64,000 bases of DNA from assembly GCF_009296025.1 (NCBI RefSeq), contig NZ_CP045178.1, positions 744,001 through 808,000 of the forward strand, written 5' to 3'. A program made the position numbers and the translations under genes. Below are positions 16,984-26,246 of this stretch, one piece after another (the stretch's first letter is position 1; every line of letters begins with the position of its first letter). This DNA is from Streptomyces tsukubensis (GTDB taxonomy: Bacteria > Actinomycetota > Actinomycetes > Streptomycetales > Streptomycetaceae). A model generated the notes under the pieces. It was not told the origin of the DNA. It searched no databases and saw only the letters and a program-made list of their open reading frames with translations.

Positions 16984-18033
16984 ATGCGATCAATCGCCTT
17001 TCTCCTACCGGGTCAGGGCTCCCAGAGCGCGGGTATGGCGACGAGCCTGTACTCGCGGGACGAGGTGTTCACCGCAGCGATGGACCGGTTCTTCACCGCC
17101 GTCGGCGAGAGCGGCCGACGACTGCGCGCGGACTGGCTGTCCACTGAGCCGGACCTGCCCATGGACCATGTGCAGCGCTCACAACCACTGCTGTTCGCCA
17201 TCGATCACGCCTACGCGTGCGTTCTGCGGTCCTGGGGCGTGACCCCCAGTGCCCTGCTCGGACACAGCATGGGTGAGGTGGTGGCCGGAGTCCTCGCCGG
17301 AGTCCTCGACTTCGAAGAGGTGGCGCGCCTGGTGTGGCGGCGCTGCGGGCAACTCGTCGACGCGCCCCCGGGGGGCATGCTGGCCGTGTCGGCCTCCCCC
17401 GACACCGTACGGTCGCACCTTCGGGGCCAGGTCGTCGTGGGAGGTGTGAACGCGCCGAAACAGACGATCGTCGCCGGTCCGGCCGCGCCGCTGCGGGAGG
17501 TGGCCAGGTCGCTGCGCGCCCAGGGGATCTCCTGCGCGGACGTGCCCTCGCGGACGCCTTTTCACAGCCCCGCCCTCGCGGGCTCCATCCAGGAGGACCG
17601 AAAGGCCTTCGCCCGGGTGACTTTGCGACCGCCAGCGCTGTCGGTCTTCTCCTGCTACACCGGCAGGAGACTGACCGACGAAGAAGCCGTCGACGCCGAC
17701 TACTGGGCCGAGCAACCGACCCGGCCGGTCATGTTCTGGCCGGCGTTGGACGCGATGCTCACCGCCGCCGAGCATCTGGTGGTGGAAGCGGGACCCGGCC
17801 AGGTGCTGACGCGCCTGGCCCGCCGCCACCCCGCGGTGCGCGCCGGACGCGGCCGGGTCCTGCCACTGGCCCCTCCCGTGCCGGGTGACGAGGTCGCGTG
17901 GCTGGAGGCGGCGCGGGAGGTACTCACGGGGCTGACCACCGACCCGGTGACCGCGTCCGCGGTGCCCGTAGGCAGCCCTCACATCCCCTTGAACAAGACC
18001 GTGGAGGTCCTTGATGAGAACCACATTTCGTAG
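16984..18033 (+). CDS. ACP S-malonyltransferase-like acyltransferase (AT)
   Basis: A 349-residue FabD-family protein with the nucleophile Ser95 in LLGHSMGEVV, the opening LLPGQGSQ and His194 in PFHSPAL. In clusters with non-acetate starters, AT homologues (DpsD, ZhuC, FrnK) accompany KAS III; ZhuC removes acetyl primers so the alternative starter is used. The same editing role is inferred here because two KAS III genes are present; plain malonyl loading of the ACP is the alternative. The ribosome binding site is weak. The 3' end overlaps the next gene by 20 bases. Confidence 0.88.
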   Translation: MRSIAFLLPGQGSQSAGMATSLYSRDEVFTAAMDRFFTAVGESGRRLRADWLSTEPDLPMDHVQRSQPLLFAIDHAYACVLRSWGVTPSALLGHSMGEVVAGVLAGVLDFEEVARLVWRRCGQLVDAPPGGMLAVSASPDTVRSHLRGQVVVGGVNAPKQTIVAGPAAPLREVARSLRAQGISCADVPSRTPFHSPALAGSIQEDRKAFARVTLRPPALSVFSCYTGRRLTDEEAVDADYWAEQPTRPVMFWPALDAMLTAAEHLVVEAGPGQVLTRLARRHPAVRAGRGRVLPLAPPVPGDEVAWLEAAREVLTGLTTDPVTASAVPVGSPHIPLNKTVEVLDENHIS

Positions 18034-18601
18034 GAGTGCCGTGACGGTGGCCGTGGCCCTAGGCCTGAGTACGACGTGGTGTGTGAGCGCCTCGGGAGTG
18101 GACAGACCGAAGCCGTCCGGGGCGGACACGATCACCGCTCCGGCGGAGATGCACAAGCTCGACTTCCTGCTGGGCTCATGGAGATGCCCGACCACTGTCA
18201 CGGCTCCCGGCGGGCCGTCCGAGACCAGCGTCGTGGTGGGGACCATCAAACCGGTGCTCGGCGGGGCCTGGTATCAGTGGGACGCGCTCAGGCTGCCCAA
18301 CGAGCAGATGCCGGAGAAGGCGCTCTCCCGTTGGATGATCGGTGGATGGAACGCCGCGTCCGAGACGTTCACCGCGCTCTACACGGACGACCGGGGAACC
18401 CATGGCGAGGAGAGCACAGAACCGGGTGCCGCCCAGGACGGGCACATGAAGTTCACCGGCGAATACAGCATGCCCACAGGGAAGTTCGAATTCATCGACG
18501 AGTTCACGAAAATCAGCGACGATCATTTCCGGGACACCATATCCGCCAAGAAGGGTGACCAGTTCGTTCCCGCGGGCTCAGTGGAGTGCTACCGCCGCTG
18601 A
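18014..18601 (+). CDS. Secreted DUF1579-like protein of unknown function
   Basis: A 195-residue protein with an N-terminal signal peptide (RRSAVTVAVALGLSTTWCVSASG, cleavage near residue 28), followed by a DUF1579-type domain (LDFLLGSWRCPTTVTAP, WMIGGWNAASETF, GEYSMPTGKF). That fold is lipocalin-like, so binding a hydrophobic ligand outside the membrane is possible but unproven. GGAGG at 18003 precedes the ATG at 18014, which lies inside the AT gene. Its coupling to a polyketide AT is notable, and a role in handling or protecting from the product is an inference only. Confidence 0.75.
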   Translation: MRTTFRRSAVTVAVALGLSTTWCVSASGVDRPKPSGADTITAPAEMHKLDFLLGSWRCPTTVTAPGGPSETSVVVGTIKPVLGGAWYQWDALRLPNEQMPEKALSRWMIGGWNAASETFTALYTDDRGTHGEESTEPGAAQDGHMKFTGEYSMPTGKFEFIDEFTKISDDHFRDTISAKKGDQFVPAGSVECYRR

Positions 18602-18641
18602 GGCGCGTGGACGACGGCCCCGCGGGCCGTGAGCCGCGACC

Positions 18642-18678
18642 AGGGTGGCCGGCCGGGTGGATCCCGGGCGGCCACCCT
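18642..18678. terminator. Hairpin terminator between DUF1579 gene and ketoreductase
   Basis: AGGGTGGCCG (18642-18651) and CGGCCACCCT (18669-18678) form a 10-bp stem with a 17-base loop in the 100-base gap between two convergent genes. Confidence 0.65.
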
Positions 18679-18701
18679 CGACGCGTGGACCGGCGGACGG
18701 C

Positions 18702-19496
18702 TCAGTAGTTCCCGAGACCGCCGCAGACGTTGAGCGCCTGCGCGGTGATGGACGCCGCGACCTCCCCCGTCAGGTAGCCGACGAGGCCCGCGACCTCCTG
18801 CGGGGTGGTGTAACGGCCGAGCGGTATACGGGTGTTGAAGCGCTCAAGCACCTCATCGGCGCTGATGCCCCACTGCTCGGCGTACCCGTCGCGGACATGC
18901 ACGGCCATGGGCGTCTCGACGAAACCGGGGCACACGGCGTTGACCGTGATCCCGGATGTGGCCAGTTCCAGGCCGAGTGCCTTGGTGAAGCCCACCACTC
19001 CGTGTTTGGAGGCCGAATAGGGAGCGGCGAGAACGACGCCCTGCTTACCGCCGGTGGAGGCGATGTTGATGACGCGGCCGTGGCCCCGCTCCAGCATGCC
19101 GCCGACGGTGAGGACCTCGCGCGTGACCCGGAAGACGCTGTTGAGGTTGGTCTCGATGACGTCGTCCCACAGCTCGTCAGCTATTTCGGCGGTCTTCCCG
19201 CCGCCGCCGCGTCCCGCGTTGTTCACCAGCACATGGAGCGGACCGAAACGGTCCCGGGCGGCACGCACCAGACGACGGACGTCCTGGCCCAGCCGGACGT
19301 CGGCCGGAACACCGTCGACGTCCAAACCGCGCCCTCGCAGCTTGTCGGTCACCGATGCGACGGCGTCGCCGTCACGTCCGCAGAAGAACACCGAATGGCC
19401 CTGCTCCGCCAGCAGTTCGACCACCGCGAGTCCGATACCGCTGCTCCCCCCGGTCACGAGTGCCGCGCGCTTGTGCTCGGTTTCGGTCACAGTCAT
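18702..19496 (-). CDS. ActIII-type C9 polyketide ketoreductase
   Basis: Reduces one carbonyl of the nascent poly-beta-ketone, normally at C9, before or with first-ring closure. The 264-residue SDR closely follows ActIII: NIASTGGKQGVV, PYSASKHGVVGFTKALGLE, NAVCPGFVETPM and a C-terminal ALNVCGGLGNY. Ser147, Tyr160 and Lys164 form the catalytic set. The ActIII Pro94-Gly-Gly stereocontrol motif is Gly97-Gly-Gly here (NNAGRGGGG). AAGGAG precedes the ATG. It is on the opposite strand from the PKS operon and marks the probable right edge of the cluster; the 167 bases upstream of it contain the terminator of the next operon. Confidence 0.95.
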   Translation of the reverse strand: MTVTETEHKRAALVTGGSSGIGLAVVELLAEQGHSVFFCGRDGDAVASVTDKLRGRGLDVDGVPADVRLGQDVRRLVRAARDRFGPLHVLVNNAGRGGGGKTAEIADELWDDVIETNLNSVFRVTREVLTVGGMLERGHGRVINIASTGGKQGVVLAAPYSASKHGVVGFTKALGLELATSGITVNAVCPGFVETPMAVHVRDGYAEQWGISADEVLERFNTRIPLGRYTTPQEVAGLVGYLTGEVAASITAQALNVCGGLGNY

Positions 19497-19635
19497 GAGC
19501 CGTCCACTCCTTGAGATCCGTAGTGTTCACCACGGGCTCAGGTCTATGCCGTGCCGCTGGCGGGCTGATGGAATTCTCGTCCAGTGGCCCTGCCGGTCGG
19601 CCCGGTGGCGGACGGCTTCACCACCGTGGTCGTCA

Positions 19636-19661
19636 GGCGGGGTGGAGTGGCCCGCCCCGCC
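19636..19661 (-). terminator. Terminator of the carbohydrate operon
   Basis: GGCGGGG (19636-19642) and CCCCGCC (19655-19661) form a 7-bp GC stem with a 12-base loop that begins three bases after the DUF2264 stop codon on the minus strand. Confidence 0.55.
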
Positions 19662-19663
19662 GT

Positions 19664-21628
19664 TCAGCCCTCCTGGTGCTCCACCGTCACTGGCCCGAAG
19701 GTGATCCTGGACGTGGCCCCGTCCGCCCACCGGACCTCCACCGTGTCCGCCCCGGCCGCCACCTCCGCGACCGCCTGGGCCAACGGCTGCGGATCCAGCT
19801 CCGCCGTCAGTGTGGCCAGGGCCGCGTGGACGGAGGTCCCGTCGGTGGTGGCTGTCAGACGTGGTATCAGGGCCCAACGCGTCCAGGCGGTGCCCTGGGG
19901 CGCGCGCACCTCGTCGCTATCGCCCCAGCCGTGCAGCGGGTGCAGCTCCGAGGTCAGGGCCTCGTCCGGCCCTGTCGCCCACCCTGTCTGGCGTACGACG
20001 GTTCCGTGCGGGGCTCCGCTCACGCGGTGGGCGCGGAGTTCGTGGCGGCCCCGTGCCAGGGTGACGCTCTCCACCCGCAGCCCCGGCCAGGCGGCCGGGC
20101 CCGTGGCGAAGACCGGTGTGTGCCAGGAGGCGGCCCACCCCCAGCCGTCGCCCGAGCCCGCGCCCAGCGGGTGGACGCGGCGCCTGACGCTGGCCGCGCC
20201 GGCGATCTCCACGGCGAAGTGGTTGTCCGCCGCGTTCTCGCGGGAGGTCGGTCCTGTGCGGGTCGAGTAGGCGTGCCTGCCGTACAGAGGGTCGTCGCCC
20301 GCCGCGTCCTCCGCCTCGTGGGGGCGGACCTTGTGGCTGCCGTGGTTGTGGAGGCGTACGATCCCGTCGGCCCGGGTGGACTGGACGAGCAGACCTGGTG
20401 CGGGCAGGGCGAGGGTGCGGTCGGGGCCCTCGCTCGGTGCGGGCTCCTCCACCGCGCTCCACAGGGGGTGTTCCTCGGGGGCGAGCAGCGCCACGAAGGC
20501 CTTGGACGCCCAGTACGGCGAGGCGGGCCCCGAGTAGGGCTGGAGGGTCGCGGTGTGCGGGCCGTGCCAGCCGAGACTCAGCAGGCCGTCGTCGCCGGTC
20601 GAACCGTGTTCGAGGAAGTAGCGCAGGGAGCCGTTGAGGATGCGCCGGGACGCCCCGGGAGGGAGCGGGGTGTGGCCGGTGACCGCGCCCGCTCCTACGG
20701 CGGCGGTCGCGGCGAAGCGGTACGTGAGGGAGCGGCCGAAGTGGACGGGGGCGCCGTCGGCGCCGAACATCAGCGAGAAGCCTTCGAGGTGCTCCCGCAG
20801 CCGCGCGCCGTGCGGCGCGGAGAGTTCGGGGTCGTCCGCCAGGTGGGCGTGGAGGACGGGGTAGAGGTGCAGGGCCCAGCTGTTGTAGTGGTCGAAGGCG
20901 CGGCCGTCGCCGTCCGTGTACCAGCCGTCGCCCCGGTACCAGACTTCGAGCAGTTCCAGGGCGCGCGACCGGGCGCGTGCCGTCTCCGGGTCGCCCCGTC
21001 CCACCGATTCCAGGAAGGTGGCGACCGTGAAGGGGAACAGGTACCAGTTGTTGGGGGCGGGGTTGTGGCGCAGCGCGCCCCGCAGCCACTGTTCGGCCCG
21101 GTCCTGTACGGCCGGGTCGAGACGGTCCCAGAGCCAGGGCCTGGTCAGCCGCAGGCCGAGCGCCACGGAGGCGGATTCGACCATCGGCTGTCCGAAGATG
21201 TGGTGGTCGAGGATGAGCGGCCAGGATTCGGCGTCGGCGCGTCCCGGTGTACGGGTGCCCGCGTCGAGGCCGCTCGCGTACTTCTCCAGCCAGCCGTGCG
21301 GGTCGGCGCCGCCCGCGCCCGCGACCCTGAAGGCAGCGGCGAGGAACGTCCGCGCGTACCCCTCAAGACCGTCGGAGCGCACCCCGGACTTGGAGGGCGG
21401 CCCTGGCAGGTCGAGGAGTGCGCCGCCCGGTGTCGCCCACTTCCAGGCCGAGGTGAGCAGTCCGTCGGCGGCGGCCTCCCAGTGGGGGCGGCCGTAGCCG
21501 GTGTACGGGCTGAGCTTCCTGTCCTCCGGGGGCAGGGCTGCGAGGAGGCCGCCCGACGGCGGTCCTGTGCGGCCATCCACGTGGTTCCCCACGTGGTCAC
21601 GGCCGTGGTCACTGCTGTGTTCGCTCAT
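19664..21628 (-). CDS. DUF2264 domain protein
   Basis: A 654-residue protein assigned to DUF2264 (about residues 15-395, with YTGYGRPHWEAAADGLL, APNNWYLFPFTVATFLE and YNSWALHLYPVLHAHL) plus a C-terminal beta-rich region. The N-terminal part looks like an alpha/alpha toroid with Trp and His residues typical of sugar-active enzymes; many relatives occur in pectin or uronate loci. No signal peptide is evident, so it should act in the cytoplasm. The ATG at 21628 overlaps the dehydrogenase stop (ATGA). Linkage to a sugar importer suggests action on an imported oligosaccharide, but no substrate can be named. Confidence 0.82.
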   Translation of the reverse strand: MSEHSSDHGRDHVGNHVDGRTGPPSGGLLAALPPEDRKLSPYTGYGRPHWEAAADGLLTSAWKWATPGGALLDLPGPPSKSGVRSDGLEGYARTFLAAAFRVAGAGGADPHGWLEKYASGLDAGTRTPGRADAESWPLILDHHIFGQPMVESASVALGLRLTRPWLWDRLDPAVQDRAEQWLRGALRHNPAPNNWYLFPFTVATFLESVGRGDPETARARSRALELLEVWYRGDGWYTDGDGRAFDHYNSWALHLYPVLHAHLADDPELSAPHGARLREHLEGFSLMFGADGAPVHFGRSLTYRFAATAAVGAGAVTGHTPLPPGASRRILNGSLRYFLEHGSTGDDGLLSLGWHGPHTATLQPYSGPASPYWASKAFVALLAPEEHPLWSAVEEPAPSEGPDRTLALPAPGLLVQSTRADGIVRLHNHGSHKVRPHEAEDAAGDDPLYGRHAYSTRTGPTSRENAADNHFAVEIAGAASVRRRVHPLGAGSGDGWGWAASWHTPVFATGPAAWPGLRVESVTLARGRHELRAHRVSGAPHGTVVRQTGWATGPDEALTSELHPLHGWGDSDEVRAPQGTAWTRWALIPRLTATTDGTSVHAALATLTAELDPQPLAQAVAEVAAGADTVEVRWADGATSRITFGPVTVEHQEG

Positions 21629-22683
21629 GCGAGGTATGCCAGCCTTTCCTGTCGTACCGCGTGGGCGAATCCCTCGCCCGCGGCCCAGCGGGTGACCTCG
21701 GAGACGGTGAGGTCGGCGAGGCGGCCCCATTCGTTGCCCTGCGAGCCCGCCAGGTGCGGGGTGATGAGGGCGTTCTCGCACTCCCACAGGGGGTCGGAGG
21801 CGGGGGGCTCCTCGGGCTCCGTGACATCGAGGACGGCCCTGATGCGGTGCTCGCGCAAGGCGACCGTCAGCGCCTCCTGGTCGATGACCGCGCCGCGCGA
21901 GGTGTTGATGAGCGTCGCGTCCTGCCGCATGGCGGCGAGGAGTTCGGCGTCGACGAGGCCGCGGGTCGCGGGCAGCAGCGGCGTGTGGACGCTCAACACG
22001 TCGCTGCGCGCGAAGAGTTCCGCGAGCCCCACGGGGCGGACGCCGAGCTGCGCCGCCTCCTCGTCGCTCACGTACGGGTCGTGGAGGAGCACCGTGAGGT
22101 CGTAGGGGCGCAGCAGTTCGATGACCCGTCTGCCGATGAGTGAGGCGGAGAGGATGCCGACGGTCCTGTGGTAGTTCCCCACGGTGCGGGGGGTCCGCAG
22201 CCAGTTGCCGCGGCTGCGCTCCGCCCGGTATTCGGCCGCGCGTTCCAGGACGCGTTTGCCTGCGAGGAGCACCATGGCCACCGTGTACTCGGCGACGGGG
22301 AGGGCGTTGGCGGCGGCGGCCGACGTCACCTCGATCCCGCGTTCCCAGCAGGCGTCGGTGACGTGGCCGCGCACGGAGCCCGCGGTGTGGGCGACGGCCC
22401 GCAGGCGGGGCGCCGCCGCGAGTACCTGCGCGTCGAGCGGCGGGCAGCCCCAGCCGGTGATGAGCAGGTCGACGTCGGCGAGGACGGCGCGCGCCCGGTC
22501 TGTGGTGAAGTCGTCGAGCGCGGGTCCTGGCACGAGGTCGCAGACGTTGCCGAGCGCGGCGATGGCGGCCTCGTCGAGAACGGCCTCCTTGGCGTGCTGC
22601 TTCATGGCGAGGGCCGCTCGCGGCCTGGCGGGCGGGGGCGAGGAGTGCGCGGTGGACGGGGCGGAAGGCGGTGCGGTGGGCAT
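21625..22683 (-). CDS. D-isomer-specific 2-hydroxyacid dehydrogenase
   Basis: A 352-residue NAD-dependent dehydrogenase. The C-terminal NAD-binding domain includes VGILSASLIGRRVIELLRPYD (a relaxed GxGxxG region), the catalytic arginine in LINTSRGAVID, the glutamate in LDVTEPEE and the histidine in LITPHLAGS. The first 25 residues are Pro/Ala-rich and probably disordered; a start at the internal MKQHAKEA would remove them, but GGAGAGAG lies directly before the first ATG. It probably interconverts a hydroxyacid and ketoacid in breakdown of the imported sugar. Confidence 0.88.
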   Translation of the reverse strand: MPTAPPSAPSTAHSSPPPARPRAALAMKQHAKEAVLDEAAIAALGNVCDLVPGPALDDFTTDRARAVLADVDLLITGWGCPPLDAQVLAAAPRLRAVAHTAGSVRGHVTDACWERGIEVTSAAAANALPVAEYTVAMVLLAGKRVLERAAEYRAERSRGNWLRTPRTVGNYHRTVGILSASLIGRRVIELLRPYDLTVLLHDPYVSDEEAAQLGVRPVGLAELFARSDVLSVHTPLLPATRGLVDAELLAAMRQDATLINTSRGAVIDQEALTVALREHRIRAVLDVTEPEEPPASDPLWECENALITPHLAGSQGNEWGRLADLTVSEVTRWAAGEGFAHAVRQERLAYLA

Positions 22684-22726
22684 CTCTCTCCTGGTGCGGG
22701 TGGGGGCGGGACGGGCCCGGGGGCCG

Positions 22727-23587
22727 CTACTTGACGGCGCCCGCCGTGAGCCCCGACTTCCAGAACCGCTGGAGCAGGGCGAAGGCGAGGATCAAGGGGA
22801 TGATCGCAAGCAGCGAACCCATGATGACCACGGGGTAGTACTCGGGCGTCACCGTGGCCGAGCTGTTCCACGTGTACAGGCCGAGGCTCACGGGATAGAG
22901 GTTCTGGTCGGAGAGCATCACCATGGGGAGGAAGAAGTTGTTCCAGATCGCCGTCAGTTGGAAGAGGAAGACGGTGACCATGCCGGGTCCGAGCATCCGC
23001 AGCGAGACACGGAAGTACGTCGTCAGCTCGCCGGCGCCGTCGACGCGGGCCGCCTCCAGCACCTCGTCGGGTACGTATCCCTGACTGAAGATGCGGCCGA
23101 GGTAGACGCCGAAGGGGTTGAAAAGGACGGGGATGAAGACGGACCAGAACGTGTTGACGACCCCGGTGGCCGACGCCATCAGGTACAGCGGCAGCGCGAG
23201 GACGGTCTGCGGCACCATGACGGCGGCGAGGACCAGACCGAACAGCTTCTCCTTGTGGCGGAAGCGGTACTTGTCGAAGGAGTAGCCGCAGGCGATGGAG
23301 ACGGCGGAGCCGATCGCGGCGCCCAGCACGGCGTAGAGCAGGCTGTTGCCGTACCAGCGGCTGTAGACACCGCCGTCCATCGAGAACAGGTCGCTGAGGT
23401 TCTGGAAGAACGAGAAGTGGCTGAGGGACAGTATGTCGCTGCTGAAGAGGGCGTCGCGGTCCTTGGTGGCCGCGAGCAGCAGCCACAGTACGGGCAGCAG
23501 CGTGTAGAGGACCGAGACGCCGACGACGACGTTGACGGTGGCGCGGCCCGCGAAGCGGGGGCGGAGGGCGGCGGTGGTGGTGCTCAT
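22727..23587 (-). CDS. Carbohydrate ABC transporter permease (MalG type)
   Basis: A 286-residue inner-membrane permease with about six transmembrane helices and the EAA loop EAARVDGAGELTTYFRVSLRMLGPG, which contacts the ATPase. It overlaps the upstream MalF-type permease by four bases. The operon has no ATP-binding subunit; in Streptomyces the shared ATPase MsiK usually energises such importers. Confidence 0.92.
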   Translation of the reverse strand: MSTTTAALRPRFAGRATVNVVVGVSVLYTLLPVLWLLLAATKDRDALFSSDILSLSHFSFFQNLSDLFSMDGGVYSRWYGNSLLYAVLGAAIGSAVSIACGYSFDKYRFRHKEKLFGLVLAAVMVPQTVLALPLYLMASATGVVNTFWSVFIPVLFNPFGVYLGRIFSQGYVPDEVLEAARVDGAGELTTYFRVSLRMLGPGMVTVFLFQLTAIWNNFFLPMVMLSDQNLYPVSLGLYTWNSSATVTPEYYPVVIMGSLLAIIPLILAFALLQRFWKSGLTAGAVK

Positions 23588-24561
23588 CGGGTGGCCTCCT
23601 CGGCTTCCGCGCGGTTGGTCCAGCGGGTGACGCCGTAGGAGAGCGCGATGGTGACGACGAGCAGGACGACGGAAGCGGCGGCGGCGAGCCCGTAGTTGTT
23701 GCGTGCGAAGGCCGCGTCGTAGATGTACATGCTCGGGGAGAAGCGGTGGCTGATCATCGGGGTGGCCTGGCTCAGCAGCATCGGTTCGGTGAAGAGCTGG
23801 AGTGCGCCGATGAGGGTGAACATGGAGACCATCACGATGGACGACCGCACCAGCGGTGCCTTGATCTGGAGGGCGGTCCGCACGGGGCCCGCGCCGTCCA
23901 CGACGGATGCCTCGATGACCTCGCGGGGCACCGCCTGGAGCGCCGCGTAGAACACCACCATGTTGTAGCCGAGGTTGCTCCAGACGGCGATGTTGACGAT
24001 CGAAGGGACGACGGTGTGGATGCCGAGGAAGTCGATGGTGATGTCGGCCTTGCCGAAGAGTTCGATCACCGGGCTGAGGCCGGGGGTGTAGAGGTACAGC
24101 CAGATGATGGCGGCGATGATGCCGGGGACCGCGTGCGGCAGGAAGAGGGTGAGCTGGGCCCAGGAACGCAGCCGGGCCACACCGGAGTCGAGCAGCAGGG
24201 CGAGGGCCAGTGAGGCGATGACGAGGATCGGCAGGTAGATCACGACGTACAGGGCGACGGTGCCGAGCCCGCCGAGGAAGGTGGGGTCGGTCAGCACGGC
24301 CGTGTAGCTGCGGAACCCGGCGAAGACGCTCCGCTCGGGGCCGAAGCCGAGCCCCGGCTGGTCGTCGCTGAAGAAGCTGAGCCAGACGGCTGTTCCCACG
24401 GGGATCAGGAAGACCACCACGAGCAGGGCGAAGAAGGGCGTCATCAGGACGCCCGCGGCGCCGAGTTCGCGGCGGCGCGCGGTCTTGCGCGTGCCGGGCC
24501 GCGGCGGGGCTGGGGTGCCCGTGCCGCTGCTCGCGGCGGGCGGCGAAGCTGTCGTCGTCAT
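23584..24561 (-). CDS. Carbohydrate ABC transporter permease (MalF type)
   Basis: A 325-residue permease: a Pro/Ala/Thr-rich cytoplasmic N-terminus of about 30 residues, then roughly six membrane helices and the EAA loop EASVVDGAGPVRTALQIKAPL. AGAGAGG precedes the ATG. It follows the binding-protein gene after a 252-base GC-rich gap (24562-24813) with short degenerate repeats and no recognisable gene; that gap may lower expression of the permeases relative to the binding protein. Confidence 0.92.
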   Translation of the reverse strand: MTTTASPPAASSGTGTPAPPRPGTRKTARRRELGAAGVLMTPFFALLVVVFLIPVGTAVWLSFFSDDQPGLGFGPERSVFAGFRSYTAVLTDPTFLGGLGTVALYVVIYLPILVIASLALALLLDSGVARLRSWAQLTLFLPHAVPGIIAAIIWLYLYTPGLSPVIELFGKADITIDFLGIHTVVPSIVNIAVWSNLGYNMVVFYAALQAVPREVIEASVVDGAGPVRTALQIKAPLVRSSIVMVSMFTLIGALQLFTEPMLLSQATPMISHRFSPSMYIYDAAFARNNYGLAAAASVVLLVVTIALSYGVTRWTNRAEAEEATR

Positions 24562-24813
24562 GACGGTGTCACCGGCCTCTCTGGGGGACGGGTTCGGACG
24601 GGAAGGGCGCGGGCCGGCGGGGCGGCGCGATCGGTGGGCCGCCGGGTGGGGACCGCCGGGTTCGGGCGACGACCGGACGGCTGCCGGGTACCGGAGACGG
24701 TCGGCCGTCGGGTAGGGGCGACGGCCGGTCGCCGGGTACGGGCGGGGTGGCTTGCCCGTACCGGTGAAGGCCGACCGCTGTGTACGGCCGACGCGGGCCC
24801 ACGGGAGCGCGGG

Positions 24814-26145
24814 TCAGTTGCCGTGCTGCGTGGTGGAGAGACCCATCGCCCGCAGGTCGGGCATGGTGCCGCTCTGGGCGCCGCGTACCGCGTCGAGCAG
24901 CGACCCCTGGCCACCGCTGGCTCGTGCGAAGCCGTCCTGCATGACGTTGATGACGGGGGTCATGCGGGGCCCCCAGATCCAGCCGGGACGGATGTTCTCC
25001 GCCTCGGCCGCGAAGACCTTGTAGATGTCCTGCCCGCCGTAGTACGAGCGGTCGAACGCCTCGCGGGCCACGGAGTTCAGGGCGGGCGCCGCCAGATACT
25101 GGCTGCTGGTACCGCTGGAGAGCCTGGCGCGCAGGGCCTCGGGGCTGGTGACCTGCCATTCGATGAACTCCATCGCGGCTTCCGGCTGGGTACTGTCCTT
25201 CGTGATGGCGAAGGTGGAGCCACCCTGGGTGACGCCCGCGGGGTGGTCCGTGTCCCACTGGGGCAGCCCCGCGATCCGCCACTGGCCCTTCTGCGCGGGG
25301 CGGGCACCCATCTGCGCGCCCGCGTCCCAGGCTCCGTTGAGGCGGGTGAGGACGTCGCCGTTGGCGATCTGGGCATCGCCCTCCTTTGTGGCGCCCGGGT
25401 TCATGAAGAGCAGGTCCTGGTCGACGAGGCGCTGCCAGTAGGCGGCGGTCCGCCTGGTGGGCGCGTCGGCCATCGACACGTTCCAGGTATCACCCCTGAT
25501 GTCGAACCACTGGGCTCCCGCCTGCCACGAGTACGCCGCGAACTGCAGCGCGCCGTCCGTCCAGAAGGCGCCGAGGCGGCGGTCGGGGACGGCGTCGCGC
25601 ACCTTGCGGGCCACGTCCTCGTACTCGTCCCAGGTACGGGGCACGTCGAGGCCGTACTTGTCGAAGAGGTCCTTGCGGTAGTGCAGGACCATGGGTTCGA
25701 CGTCGACGGGGATGCTGAAGACTTTCTTGTCGAACGTGGTCAGACCGAGCGCCTGCGGCAGCAGTTCGCCGCGCAGCCGGTCGCTGACGAGCGAGGTGAT
25801 GTCCCTGGTGACCCCGTCGATGGCGAATCCGGGGAGCTGGGCGTACTCGATGGTCGCCACGTCCGGCGCGTTGCCGGCCCGCGCCGCGTTACTGAGCTTG
25901 GCGTACCCGCCGTTGGGCCCGGAGGGTATCTGCTGGTATTCGACCCGGATCCGGTCCTGGGCCTTGTGAAACGCGTCCACCACTTCCTGGCTCCCCCTGA
26001 GTGAGGACCAGAACGTGACGGTGGTCTTGCTCGTGCTGCGCGACCGAGTGGTTCCGCTGCCGCCCGTGCAGGCGCTGAGCGCACCTGTCAGAGGCAGCGC
26101 GGCGATCGTGGCAAGCACGGATCGACGGCTCTGTCGACCAGGCAT
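24814..26145 (-). CDS. Sugar-binding lipoprotein of an ABC importer (SBP family 1)
   Basis: A 443-residue extracellular solute-binding protein. The N-terminus RQSRRSVLATIAALPLTGALSAC is a lipoprotein signal, with a twin-arginine-like pair and the lipobox LSAC, so it is anchored outside the membrane. The body has family-1 features (VTFWSSL near residue 43, GAWDAGAQMG, GGSTFAITKDS). GGGAGG precedes the ATG. It is the first gene of the importer operon and lies behind an operator-like site at 26233-26246. The ligand is unknown; a plant-derived oligosaccharide is inferred from the neighbours. Confidence 0.92.
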   Translation of the reverse strand: MPGRQSRRSVLATIAALPLTGALSACTGGSGTTRSRSTSKTTVTFWSSLRGSQEVVDAFHKAQDRIRVEYQQIPSGPNGGYAKLSNAARAGNAPDVATIEYAQLPGFAIDGVTRDITSLVSDRLRGELLPQALGLTTFDKKVFSIPVDVEPMVLHYRKDLFDKYGLDVPRTWDEYEDVARKVRDAVPDRRLGAFWTDGALQFAAYSWQAGAQWFDIRGDTWNVSMADAPTRRTAAYWQRLVDQDLLFMNPGATKEGDAQIANGDVLTRLNGAWDAGAQMGARPAQKGQWRIAGLPQWDTDHPAGVTQGGSTFAITKDSTQPEAAMEFIEWQVTSPEALRARLSSGTSSQYLAAPALNSVAREAFDRSYYGGQDIYKVFAAEAENIRPGWIWGPRMTPVINVMQDGFARASGGQGSLLDAVRGAQSGTMPDLRAMGLSTTQHGN

Positions 26146-26232
26146 GTGTGCCTCCCGCGGCTCCTGTTCGAGACACCGGCAGCTTGATCGACTGAACAGA
26201 CGCGGTCAATAGATCGATCAGAAGAAATGAAA

Positions 26233-26246
26233 GCGGTCAAACGAAC
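26233..26246 (-). promoter_or_regulatory. Operator-like site before the sugar-binding protein gene
   Basis: Minus strand GTTCGTTTGACCGC differs by one base from GTTCGTTTGAACGC at 27662-27675 before the DeoR/LacI-hybrid regulator. Both lie 85-100 bases upstream of their genes. A small hairpin GTCCTG-ATAG-CAGGAC (26262-26277) is near. The rest of the 311-base gap holds short tandem repeats (see 26366-26462). Confidence 0.55.
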
